NCBI RefSeq assembly: GCF_007858975.2
Contig: NZ_CP042220.2
Span: 3,162,001-3,226,000, forward strand
Reading direction: 5' to 3'
DNA: 64,000 nucleotides
Origin: Dickeya poaceiphila
Lineage (GTDB): Bacteria; Pseudomonadota; Gammaproteobacteria; Enterobacterales; Enterobacteriaceae
The position numbers and the translations under genes were made by a program. Position 1 is the first letter of the stretch, and each line of letters begins with the position of its first letter. Shown here in pieces: positions 37,215 through 44,603 of the stretch. A model generated the notes under the pieces. The model did not search any database, had not been told where the DNA came from, and saw only the letters and a program-made list of their open reading frames with translations.

Positions 37215-37586
37215 CTAGGCGACATTGAGCACGCGATGGCGTTGGCCAAGCACACGCTGCAACATCTGATTTGCCATATCGACGGCTTCGTTTTCATCCT
37301 TGAGCTTTTTATCGCCCCACATCTGATCGGGCGACTCATCGCCGAAATAGATCAGTTCGACGCCAGGCTGAAAATGGTTCAGTGCATCACGTATCACGAC
37401 AGGCCGACCACAGGCCGCCGCATTATCGCTCAGTAACCATTTCCCGCTGTAAACGGTATGGAATACCACGTTCTGCCGCTCACGATGGTTGTAATGCGTT
37501 GTCAGCAGCAGTTTCAACACGTACAACAATGACATCATTAACCAGCACACGCCTTTCCAGACCATGATGGCCAGTCTCAGAAGCAT
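37215..37586 (-). CDS. Membrane-anchored protein of unknown function
   Basis: 123 residues with a strong GAGGAG site. One N-terminal hydrophobic segment (about 5-28), then a soluble domain with YSGKWLLSDNAAACGRPVV and ELIYFGDESPDQMWGDKK. No family recognised. In the minus-strand accessory operon. Confidence 0.55.
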   Translation of the reverse strand: MLLRLAIMVWKGVCWLMMSLLYVLKLLLTTHYNHRERQNVVFHTVYSGKWLLSDNAAACGRPVVIRDALNHFQPGVELIYFGDESPDQMWGDKKLKDENEAVDMANQMLQRVLGQRHRVLNVA

Positions 37587-37609
37587 AGATATCTCCTCGG
37601 TTTAGCCCG

Positions 37610-37822
37610 TCAGAGAAACCACTTGTACACCATATACAGCAGACCAAACGCGAGTGAGCAAACCAGTTTTACCACGGTCATCATGCCCAGCAGTTTGAGT
37701 AACGATGAACGGTCACGTTCATAACACTCATCGCGAATAATTTGCCGAACAAGCCTTTTCTGCTCGTTTGTCAGTGAGTCTGCTGTGTCACCAGACTCAG
37801 ATACTGAGAATGTAAAGGGCAT
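37610..37822 (-). CDS. Small C-terminally anchored membrane protein
   Basis: 70 residues with a charged N-terminal half (NEQKRLVRQIIRDECYERDR) and a C-terminal hydrophobic segment (about 45-68). GGAG lies 11 bases before the ATG. Function unknown. Confidence 0.5.
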   Translation of the reverse strand: MPFTFSVSESGDTADSLTNEQKRLVRQIIRDECYERDRSSLLKLLGMMTVVKLVCSLAFGLLYMVYKWFL

Positions 37823-37888
37823 CTGATACAGGGCTCCGCAAAGCGGGAACCTCGTTATCGGGAAAAGATCCCCGCGGGGTCAAAGGAA

Positions 37889-37912
37889 GGGGAAATCCAA
37901 ATAGATTTCCCC
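37889..37912 (-). terminator. Hairpin after the first gene of the accessory operon
   Basis: GGGGAAATC (37889-37897) and GATTTCCCC (37904-37912), nine perfect pairs, six-base loop, 13 bases past the stop of the 37925-38206 gene. A second small palindrome, CCCCGCGGGG, lies just downstream at 37870-37879. Confidence 0.55.
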
Positions 37913-37924
37913 GGTAACGGTAAA

Positions 37925-38206
37925 TTACAGAGTGAAACGGTAGCGGTAAAACGCCATGTGCCTGGCCATTATACTGGCTTCTGCCAGTGCACGCCGTGCA
38001 CTACGGAACTCTCCTACCGAATCGAAGAATTCAGCGGCACGAGTACCGACCCGGCGCTCCACATTTGCAACATACATCCCGTTACGACGTGAAATCACAG
38101 GGCGGAAACTCAGTTGCCCTGTCCGGTTTGTAAACCACTCCTGTTCGTGATCAGCAGATTTATTACGCAGTACGTTCATCAGCTTACGCAACAGTGAAAT
38201 TATCAT
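37925..38206 (-). CDS. Small basic protein, first gene of the accessory operon
   Basis: 93 residues, pI high (MIISLLRKLMNVLRNKSADHE and many Arg). GGAGAG precedes the ATG. No family recognised. It directly follows a textbook leader terminator, so it is the first gene to be affected by any attenuation of the operon. Confidence 0.55.
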   Translation of the reverse strand: MIISLLRKLMNVLRNKSADHEQEWFTNRTGQLSFRPVISRRNGMYVANVERRVGTRAAEFFDSVGEFRSARRALAEASIMARHMAFYRYRFTL

Positions 38207-38221
38207 TGAAGTCTCTCCATT

Positions 38222-38268
38222 AAAAAAAGCGGAGAAAACTTCGCCACGATCGGGGAGGTTTTCCCCGC
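38222..38268 (-). terminator. Leader intrinsic terminator / attenuator
   Basis: On the minus strand GCGGGGAAAAC (38268-38258) pairs with GTTTTCTCCGC (38239-38229), 11 pairs including one G-U wobble valid only in this direction, followed by seven U (38228-38222). The ribosome site of the first operon gene begins right after. It lies between a structured RNA element (38472-38630) and the operon, so it can decide whether transcripts continue into it. Confidence 0.75.
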
Positions 38269-38311
38269 GGTGGGTTAAGAAAATATCATGCTATCGTTGA
38301 GCTATCTGGTT

Positions 38312-38340
38312 CATACAACCAGCTCAAGCGATGTTGTCAA
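38312..38340 (-). promoter_or_regulatory. Possible promoter of the accessory operon
   Basis: On the minus strand TTGACA (38340-38335), a 17-base spacer and TGTATG (38317-38312). The -35 is perfect and the -10 is poor. It lies upstream of the leader terminator and downstream of the structured RNA. Confidence 0.35.
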
Positions 38341-38471
38341 AAATACGCATCAGTTCGCATAGAACATCCTCATACAGTCAATAAAGCCTGTCGAGGACGC
38401 ATTACCCGTATCGGATAATATCCCGACAGGGTGAGTAAGAAAAAACAGAAAGGTTGGGTGGACATGACCTT

Positions 38472-38630
38472 GAATGCGTTAGCATCCGCTGTTCTCAAAG
38501 GTTAAACAGCATTACCACCATTTCTGGCGATCACCTTTCAGGTCACATAACTCGCTCAGCAGAGGGTTATGCAGATGATCTTTCATGTGATTACCCGAAG
38601 GCGCCCTTCTCAAATCACCAGGGCATTGGC
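38472..38630 (-). ncRNA. Structured RNA element, copy A (possibly C4/P4-CI-like)
   Basis: About 160 bases with four stems that recur, with different bases, in copy B at 40639-40793. Stems on plus coordinates: GCTGTT/AACAGC (38488, 38505), ACC/GGT (38533, 38541), ATAAC/GTTAT (38547, 38566), GTGATT/AATCAC (38587, 38613). Loops and joining segments such as CCCGAAGGCGCCC and CTCGCTC are nearly invariant. Wobble pairs in copy B make sense only for minus-strand RNA, which would lead into the leader terminator and accessory operon. The layout recalls C4 antisense RNA of phages P1/P7 and CI RNA of P4, which act by pairing with nearby targets; that family link is from memory. Confidence 0.6.
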
Positions 38631-38699
38631 TGTTGTCGAAAGACAACGATTAGCCTAATCACTATACATCGACAAAAAGACAGACATCAAGCACTGTTA

Positions 38700-39026
38700 T
38701 CAACAAGCTAAGGACTTAGTTGCCCCGGTTTCCATGTACTGCCATACTTCACCAAAATTTTCGGCTACAGTTGGCTGAGATAATGTGCGGTTTGCCTCGT
38801 GATTACCGAGAGCACTCCACATCATAGCCCTACCAAAAGACAGGCAGCAAGTGCTACTGAAAAAAACACGCTCATCCCGAATATCACAAAACAATACACC
38901 CCCGGTAATCAAACTCACCGTTTTTTGTCGTGGATAAAGCGACAGCTTAAAACTACTCCACGATACTCTGCCCTGCAGGAATATCCTGAACATGCGTATT
39001 ACCCGGAATAAATACCACATCATCAT
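38700..39026 (-). CDS. Possible small protein coupled to the second recombinase
   Basis: 108 codons. The ATG at 39026 overlaps the recombinase stop (TAATG) and AGGATG lies just upstream, as for a translationally coupled gene. The N-terminus is hydrophobic and basic; the C-terminal half contains ALGNHEANRTLSQPTVAENF. No family recognised. Existence is uncertain. Confidence 0.4.
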   Translation of the reverse strand: MMMWYLFRVIRMFRIFLQGRVSWSSFKLSLYPRQKTVSLITGGVLFCDIRDERVFFSSTCCLSFGRAMMWSALGNHEANRTLSQPTVAENFGEVWQYMETGATKSLAC

Positions 39027-39916
39027 TATTCATCCTGGTCAACTTTACTGTATACACGATTAACGTAATAGCCTCGTCCGTCACCGTGACCTAAATCCAT
39101 TGACACCATTGCCTGAGCCTCTTCCTCACTCAGTCCCCTCTGTTGATGAAATACCAGCGCTTCCTGCGCATAAGCATATCTCAAACTATGTGGAGCATAC
39201 TTCCCTACTAAACCAGCTTCTCTGACTACCGTTCTATAACGGTCTATTGATGAGTGCAGGTTTGGTTTGTCTATCAGTCGACCATTATTTTCACTGGCAA
39301 AGCGAATAGCTGAATTAATAACAGGCAATAATTTATCTCTATTAATAATTGTCGTTTCCCTGGGACGCCCCCCTTTTGTTCCAAATATCACCTTTACCCG
39401 CTCACTGTTGTTGATTATCGCTGTTCGCCATGTTGTCAATGATTTAACCGACTGAACTGCCTCTTCTGTTCTCAATCCTAATAAGCGAGACAGCTGCAAC
39501 GTTAATCCAACACCACTGTCCGTTTCTGAAACCTTAGATAAAACAGACTCAAATACATTTTCAGGAATGGCGACTTTCGTACCATCTCTGTTCGCCCCGG
39601 ATATGCCTAGCGATGCATTATTCAATGCATCGTGTTCAGGATCAGCCATAATGGTTTTCCCCGCGACTCTGAGCACTCCTCGAATAGCGGACATCTCATT
39701 TTGAAGTGTACGCAATGAAATGCCTTCTTCGCGTCGACTCTTTATGTATTGCTGGATGTGACGGACTTTCAAATTGTTTGCATCACGAATCTGTATATTC
39801 AGTGATATCAACCTGGACGCAACGCGATCAGCAATTTTCATGCGATCAGCGACAGTTTTAAAACTACCGCCACCTTGCTTTGCCAGTGATACCAGTTGAC
39901 GACTTAATTTACTCAT
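39026..39916 (-). CDS. Second tyrosine recombinase (Integrase_1 type)
   Basis: 296 residues. The N-terminal part resembles the phage SAM-like integrase domain (RHIQQYIKSRREEGISLRTL) and the C-terminal part the catalytic core: Arg in RLLGLRTEEAVQ, His-X-X-Arg in APHSLRYAYAQEA, His in LGHGDGRGYY and Tyr in NRVYSK. Such integrase-domain proteins on ICEs and plasmids may act on the element itself rather than at the tRNA. It is preceded 23 bases upstream by a 21-base perfect inverted repeat. Confidence 0.8.
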   Translation of the reverse strand: MSKLSRQLVSLAKQGGGSFKTVADRMKIADRVASRLISLNIQIRDANNLKVRHIQQYIKSRREEGISLRTLQNEMSAIRGVLRVAGKTIMADPEHDALNNASLGISGANRDGTKVAIPENVFESVLSKVSETDSGVGLTLQLSRLLGLRTEEAVQSVKSLTTWRTAIINNSERVKVIFGTKGGRPRETTIINRDKLLPVINSAIRFASENNGRLIDKPNLHSSIDRYRTVVREAGLVGKYAPHSLRYAYAQEALVFHQQRGLSEEEAQAMVSMDLGHGDGRGYYVNRVYSKVDQDE

Positions 39917-39938
39917 TCCCCCTCCTCAACCCAATCCG

Positions 39939-39988
39939 CTGACGATACCTACATTTCGTCTGCGTGAACGAAATGTAGGTATCGTCAG
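39939..39988. repeat. Perfect 21-base inverted repeat upstream of the second recombinase
   Basis: Arms 39939-39959 (CTGACGATACCTACATTTCG and a final T) and 39968-39988 are exact complements around the eight-base spacer CTGCGTGA. No U-run follows on either strand, so it is not a plain terminator. The position suggests an operator, a recombination site for the adjacent enzyme, or a stem in the leader. Confidence 0.65.
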
Positions 39989-40638
39989 TGGCACGCCACC
40001 AACGATTTACGATTTGAATGTTCACCCCGACGGCACGGTTAAGATGCGCTTCCTGCGTCTCGACAAGTATCTGTGCATCGGGGTGGCGAATAAGTTGAGT
40101 TCTTGCGAAGCACCCCGGGGATTTCACCCGTTCGCGGCTTATGCCGGGCTGACTCGTTAGTGAATCAGACTGCTTCCACACGTCAGTGTTAGTGACGTCG
40201 CCATCGATACTGTGTCGATTTTTCTCCTCATGCTTAAAAGATCATCGTTGACGCGGTTATTGCGTTACATACGACGTTGATGTTGAAAAAGTGAACACTT
40301 CAAAGCGCATTTACGATATGAAAAACGTCAAAACGAAGTTCACTACGTGTTGGTCAGATGGAACAACTTTCATTGAAGCGGCGCTACGTGCGGTTCAGCA
40401 CGTTGTGCGCTACGCGCGTCACTTGGTTTTCGTTTCACTCAACACAAGTGACGCGCGCTCGTGTTCCCAATGCGTTCTCCCGGAAGATGCCAAATGTTCC
40501 AAATGGCATATCCTGGAGCGCAAAGGTCTCAACGAGTCGTTGCATATAATGAAATCAATGAATTAACTTCATTCTCTGACGTGAGCAGCAAAACGCTCAA
40601 AGCGTACGTTTTTGCTGTTGTGATGTGAAATGAACCCT
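39989..40638. other. Non-coding, repeat-rich region
   Basis: About 650 bases with no convincing gene. Holds a 13-pair hairpin CGCGCGTCACTTG/CAAGTGACGCGCG (40413-40425 and 40445-40457) and an imperfect stem CAGCAAAACG/CGTTTTTGCTG near 40587-40617. A reading frame on the plus strand (to 40160) lacks a start codon. The high density of inverted repeats could fit an origin of transfer or a recombination region. Confidence 0.4.
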
Positions 40639-40793
40639 AAATGCCGTTACGCACTTGCCGTTTTCAAGGGATAAACGACTTTGCCACCTTGCAGCACCGC
40701 CTTTCAGGCTAAACAGTTCGCTCGTAATAAGGTCTGTTCATGCGGTTTTGTGATCACCCGAAGGCGCCCCTCTCAGATCACCAGGGCATTGGC
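40639..40793 (-). ncRNA. Structured RNA element, copy B (possibly C4/P4-CI-like)
   Basis: Diverged second copy of the element at 38472-38630, same strand and order of stems: GCCGTT/AACGAC (40657, 40674), GCC/GGC (40699, 40707), AACAG/CTGTT (40712, 40734), GTGATC/GATCAC (40750, 40776). On the minus strand the first stem has a G-U pair where the plus strand would have a C-A mismatch, and the inner GAGGG/CCTTC hairpin behaves likewise, which sets the transcribed strand. Minus-strand transcription would run toward the second recombinase. Confidence 0.6.
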
Positions 40794-40948
40794 AGTCACA
40801 TATTAGTGACGGTACAACGGATGCATGGTAGATCAACTCAGCGATCCAGATCAATGCCACAAACAGCCTGCACAGACAAAACGTAGGGTAATTTGAGTTA
40901 TACACATACCCACCGGCAAAGTCGGCTCGACACTCGCCGACCGCTCCC

Positions 40949-40996
40949 GCATCTGCTCCCCCCTTGTTGGGGGGGAGACAGATGCTGGCTTTTTTG
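40949..40996 (+). terminator. Intrinsic terminator, plus strand
   Basis: GCATCTGCTCCCCCC (40949-40963) pairs with GGGGGGAGACAGATGC (40970-40985) with minor internal mismatch, followed by GGCTTTTTTG. It points in the plus direction although no supported plus-strand gene lies just upstream; it may block read-through toward 41089. Confidence 0.6.
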
Positions 40997-41088
40997 CCCG
41001 TGGATATGTGCATAACTAATGAAATTATTGACAATTACTAATAAGATAACAACACACAGTAAAATGAATTAATTCGGGAAAGACACTT

Positions 41089-41343
41089 ATGTATAACATA
41101 GCTGAAAAAACAGAAGACGAACGGAATAAAATAAATGTCGATTTAGCCGCGTCAGGCGTTGCATACCGCGAGCGCCTGAATATACCTGTCATCCCCAAAG
41201 ATATTGAAGAAAAGCAGCCAGAGTATTTAAAGACCTATTTTAGAGAGCGACTAGAGCATTATCGTCAAGTCAGTAAAACCCTACCAAAAGCTGATTCTCC
41301 AGAGTATGCTTCAATGCGAGATGATGTGCCCCCATCTAAATAA
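41089..41343 (+). CDS. Small acidic/basic protein of unknown function
   Basis: 84 residues starting MYNIAEKTEDERNKINVDLA and rich in charged residues, probably helical. Its reading frame is clean and it follows a terminator and an AT-rich promoter-like region. No family recognised. Confidence 0.5.
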   Translation: MYNIAEKTEDERNKINVDLAASGVAYRERLNIPVIPKDIEEKQPEYLKTYFRERLEHYRQVSKTLPKADSPEYASMRDDVPPSK

Positions 41344-41445
41344 CTCACACTTTTAAAGCATCACTCACTTATAACAGACCAGACAAATCATCCCTGTGAT
41401 GCAAATCATCATTGGGATGATATTGGTCAAACATAAACCATTTAA

Positions 41446-42207
41446 TTATAATTTTGTCATTTTAAATTCTTCGCGATCAAGGCTAACCGTATCAATTTTT
41501 ACTACATGCCCATGCATCTCTTGGTATCTTTTGACAGCAGATGTAACTTCCGCTACATCCTTCTCATTCATTTTCATACCCAGATATACTCGGTTCAATT
41601 GATCTTTTCGAAAAGGATATGCGCCTTGTTTATTTTCCCTGAAACATCGCATTTCCTGTTCATATGACCAAGCCTCATCTTTTGTTAAAATAATATTTCG
41701 TGCAATTTCACCTGTAACAATTCCATCTTTATCGTATAGCCGAGGCCTCTTTTTGCTATATACAACATCCAATGGATAGATGACTTCATCATCCATACAA
41801 CCTTTATCAAGACATTCAATAATGTAGTTACTAATAGCCGAATTAACCCGAAACTCAAGCACACACCCCTTATGATTGTCAGCATAATGAGCCCACAAAG
41901 GAAGAATAAAAGGCGACTTACTAAAACACGTCACGGCCCATTTCTTTGAGAACTCAGCGCGCATATCATCAATATTTATATTATTTAAGGTCGATTTCTT
42001 CTTTTTTCCATGAACATCAGGGAGAATGTTATGATGCCTAAGGATATATTTATAATGCTTACTAAGCCCCTCCTTGGGTACACAAGGGAAAACATCAAAT
42101 GGATCATTGAAATTTAAAGGGTTGGTAAAAAAAAGGGTGCCATTATTAATAATTAACAATGCATCCTTTTTATTAACATACTTATAGAATGAAAAGCCTT
42201 TTATCAT
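41446..42207 (-). CDS. DUF2971 family protein
   Basis: 253 residues. The pattern YKYVNKKDALLIINNGTLFF, TNPLNFNDPFD, CFSKSPFILPLWAHYADNHK with GCVLEF and AWSYEQEMRCF is that of DUF2971. The family is of unknown activity and is frequent on mobile elements near defence genes. AT-rich compared with the surrounding tra genes, and free-standing, which suggests cargo. Confidence 0.8.
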   Translation of the reverse strand: MIKGFSFYKYVNKKDALLIINNGTLFFTNPLNFNDPFDVFPCVPKEGLSKHYKYILRHHNILPDVHGKKKKSTLNNINIDDMRAEFSKKWAVTCFSKSPFILPLWAHYADNHKGCVLEFRVNSAISNYIIECLDKGCMDDEVIYPLDVVYSKKRPRLYDKDGIVTGEIARNIILTKDEAWSYEQEMRCFRENKQGAYPFRKDQLNRVYLGMKMNEKDVAEVTSAVKRYQEMHGHVVKIDTVSLDREEFKMTKL

Positions 42208-42307
42208 TTTATATATTTCTCACCTCTAACATACATCTGAGCCTGTTCTCCAAGGCTCAGAAACGATTAGCTACAGTGTGATCATATGGATAATTGGATC
42301 TTTCTGT

Positions 42308-43396
42308 TTACAGATCACCATACAGACTACGCAGTCCTGTCAGGGACTCGGCCAGCGCCCCTTTTTCTGCCCTAGCAGTCAGTTGGCCAACGAGTGACGC
42401 AAAGGCATTTGGCTGCAAAAACACACGCAGACCATCAAGGCCGAAAAATCCGTCTTCAGAGACGTTCCCTGGTGGCGAGAACATGACTCTATCCCCCTGA
42501 TGCCCGTGTTTTAGAGCATTCGGGTATTTCGCATATAGCGTCAACACACCCAGGAGTTCTGAAAAATGCTCCCAGCCATACGGCACAACGAAATCCTGAC
42601 CAGTGATGAGTAGATGAAGACGAGGCATCTCATACCATGTTCCAGGCCGCTGTCCAGCAGGTTGCCCATCGATACGAATATCCAGCCTCAGCGATCCAGC
42701 TTTAATGCTCTCCACCACAGCCGGTATGAGCGGACGGAGTTCCTGCACCAAGGCCTCCGCCTTGCTATCAGACCACCTCAGACCACGCAGAACCAGCGGA
42801 AACATCTGCTGTAAACGCGTTAGAGTGAAAATTTGGTTCAGCGCATCACTGGGAAACGTGGTGAGATCAAAACAACCACACGCCAAGGGACGAAGCAGGC
42901 ATTCGGCATAGTCCTGGTCGATAACTGGTCGAAGATCCGTTAGGAAATGGGCGTATTCGGCAGGTAAATCCTCCCCAGTCAGCCTGAAAGTCCCTTGCAA
43001 GTAGTGCTGATCCACATCCATATCGTGTTCAGTCTGCCATATCAGCAGTTCGTGGGTAATCTCCAGCATCGTGCGCAACGCGGGCAGGCTCGCCAGACGG
43101 TTGCGACCAGTGAGATAACCCTCCCGAGCAAACGTCACCATGAATCGCAGTTCATCGCGTGATACTGGTACCACACCAAAACTCTGACCGAGGATCAGTC
43201 GACGATACAGTTGGCTGACAGTCGCATCAGGATCGGAAACCAGGCTCAGATAATTGTCACTGACCGTGGCAGTTTTCAGTCCATCATCAATGAAACGCTC
43301 CGCAAGCGCGTTAACGGATGTCTGTTCACTGGCTGCACGTTTTTTAAGAGCATCAATGAGTCGTTTGTGAAATCGCAAATTCAACTGGCTAAGCAC
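42308..43396 (-). CDS. Ribbon-helix-helix protein of unknown function
   Basis: 362 residues. The N-terminus QLNLRFHKRLIDALKKRAAS then SVNALAERFIDDGL follows a ribbon-helix-helix DNA-binding domain; the remaining 310 residues are unrecognised. It diverges from parM across a 250-base region containing a palindrome TGCTATCATAGCA 40 bases before its start, so it could regulate itself and possibly the partition operon. Confidence 0.6.
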   Translation of the reverse strand: MLSQLNLRFHKRLIDALKKRAASEQTSVNALAERFIDDGLKTATVSDNYLSLVSDPDATVSQLYRRLILGQSFGVVPVSRDELRFMVTFAREGYLTGRNRLASLPALRTMLEITHELLIWQTEHDMDVDQHYLQGTFRLTGEDLPAEYAHFLTDLRPVIDQDYAECLLRPLACGCFDLTTFPSDALNQIFTLTRLQQMFPLVLRGLRWSDSKAEALVQELRPLIPAVVESIKAGSLRLDIRIDGQPAGQRPGTWYEMPRLHLLITGQDFVVPYGWEHFSELLGVLTLYAKYPNALKHGHQGDRVMFSPPGNVSEDGFFGLDGLRVFLQPNAFASLVGQLTARAEKGALAESLTGLRSLYGDL

Positions 43397-43435
43397 GCCA
43401 CCCCTCCATAATCATCACAATAGAATGCTATCATA

Positions 43436-43462
43436 GCAAAGGAATGATAGCACACCATAAGC
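43436..43462. promoter_or_regulatory. Probable operator between the RHH gene and parM
   Basis: TGCTATCATAGCA (43436-43448) is a palindrome around one C, and ATGATAGCA (43454-43462) repeats its half site, giving three copies of TGATAGCA-like sequence 40-66 bases before the RHH gene start. Confidence 0.5.
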
Positions 43463-43643
43463 AGCACATGATGAAAAAACGGGTCACAAAATCCACATTA
43501 ATGTGACAGAGATAATAAATTATTCTCATATTTATCTCTAATAAAACCTTGATAAGTCTCAACCAAGGGCATAAACTCAAAAAGTTCTCATATAGTTCCC
43601 TTAATGATCTCGTTATTCACCCATATATATATCACAAGGAGTC
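43463..43643. promoter_or_regulatory. Candidate parC centromere and parMR promoter region
   Basis: AT-rich stretch just upstream of parM, where parC lies on plasmid R1. It holds GTCAC/GTGAC (near 43486-43507), AGAGATA/TATCTCT (43508-43540) inverted repeats and two copies of TTCTCATAT. I could not resolve a regular array of ParR iterons. Confidence 0.4.
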
Positions 43644-43646
43644 ATG

Positions 43647-44603
43647 ATGAAGATTTTTGTTGACGACGGTTCGACCAACATCAAGGTGCAATGGAACGAA
43701 GGGGGGGGAGTTAAGCGCTTGATCAGTCCGAACAGTTTCAAGCGCGAATGGTCGGTTTCTTTCGGCTCAGAACCCGTGTTCAACTACTCGCTTAACAGCG
43801 AAAACTATAGCTTCGACGCTATTAGCGCCGATGCCCTTGTGACGACTAATGTCGCATGGCAGTACAGCGACGTGAATATCGTAGCTGTGCATCACGCGCT
43901 GCTGAAGACCGGCCTGGAACCACAGGATGTCGATGTAGTTGTAACCCTGCCATTGGCCGAGTTCTATGACCGAGATAATCAACCACGTCTGGACAATATC
44001 CGTCGTAAGGAGGAAAACCTGAAACGCCCCATTTCCCTGAATGGTGGGCGCACATTCACGATCCGCAGTGTTCAGGTTATGCCGGAATCAATTCCGGCCG
44101 GGTACGGCATCGCGAAGGAGATGGATGATCTTGAATCGCTCCTGATTGTCGACCTTGGTGGTACTACACTCGATATATCTCACGTCATGGCACGTATGCG
44201 CGGAATTTCCCGCATTTACGGTAACTCGCAACTGGGGGTATCACTGATGACACAGGATGTACGTGCGGCAATGGCCATGGCCAGAACGCGGAGCAGTAGC
44301 TATTTAGCTGATGAAATCATCATCCACCGCAACGATGAAGACTATTTACGCAATCGCATTAATGACACCGAGCGGTTGGAACTGGTGAAAAACGCTCTGT
44401 ATGAGTCACATCACCGCCTTGTAAACCGGGTGATTGAAGCGATCGCAAGCTTTAGCGGGTATTCTCATGTTAAGGTGATCGGCGGCGGTGCAGCGCTCAT
44501 CGCCGATGCGGTCAAAAAACACTGTGGACTGAGAGAAGATCGCTTCTTCTTCAGCGATGATCCACAATTTGACCTAGTTAATGGCATGTACGAAATTGGT
44601 TGA
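43647..44603 (+). CDS. parM: Plasmid-type actin-like partition ATPase ParM
   Basis: 318 residues, strongly like ParM (StbA) of plasmid R1: [43 protein letters not shown], the phosphate-binding [14 protein letters not shown] and [18 protein letters not shown]. ParM polymerises into filaments that push apart ParR-parC-bound DNA copies. The ATG at 43647 is five bases after AAGGAG; the ATG at 43644 is too close. Followed by parR with overlap. A type II partition system implies that the element has an extrachromosomal, segregating phase. Confidence 0.93.
   Translation: MKIFVDDGSTNIKVQWNEGGGVKRLISPNSFKREWSVSFGSEPVFNYSLNSENYSFDAISADALVTTNVAWQYSDVNIVAVHHALLKTGLEPQDVDVVVTLPLAEFYDRDNQPRLDNIRRKEENLKRPISLNGGRTFTIRSVQVMPESIPAGYGIAKEMDDLESLLIVDLGGTTLDISHVMARMRGISRIYGNSQLGVSLMTQDVRAAMAMARTRSSSYLADEIIIHRNDEDYLRNRINDTERLELVKNALYESHHRLVNRVIEAIASFSGYSHVKVIGGGAALIADAVKKHCGLREDRFFFSDDPQFDLVNGMYEIG

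Noticed and set aside
38472-38630. Reading the structured element as plus-strand RNA
   Set aside because: Two pairs become A-C mismatches on the plus strand but G-U wobble on the minus strand, and the operon and leader terminator lie on the minus strand.
39945-40160. Plus-strand frame ending FAAYAGLTR
   Set aside because: Looks somewhat protein-like but has no start codon with a ribosome site; perhaps a relic.
39909-40181. 90-codon minus-strand frame over the 21-base inverted repeat
   Set aside because: It runs through the palindrome, lacks a convincing start site and resembles no family.
40291-40566. 91-codon plus-strand frame
   Set aside because: Contains the 13-pair hairpin and has no ribosome site; better read as non-coding DNA.
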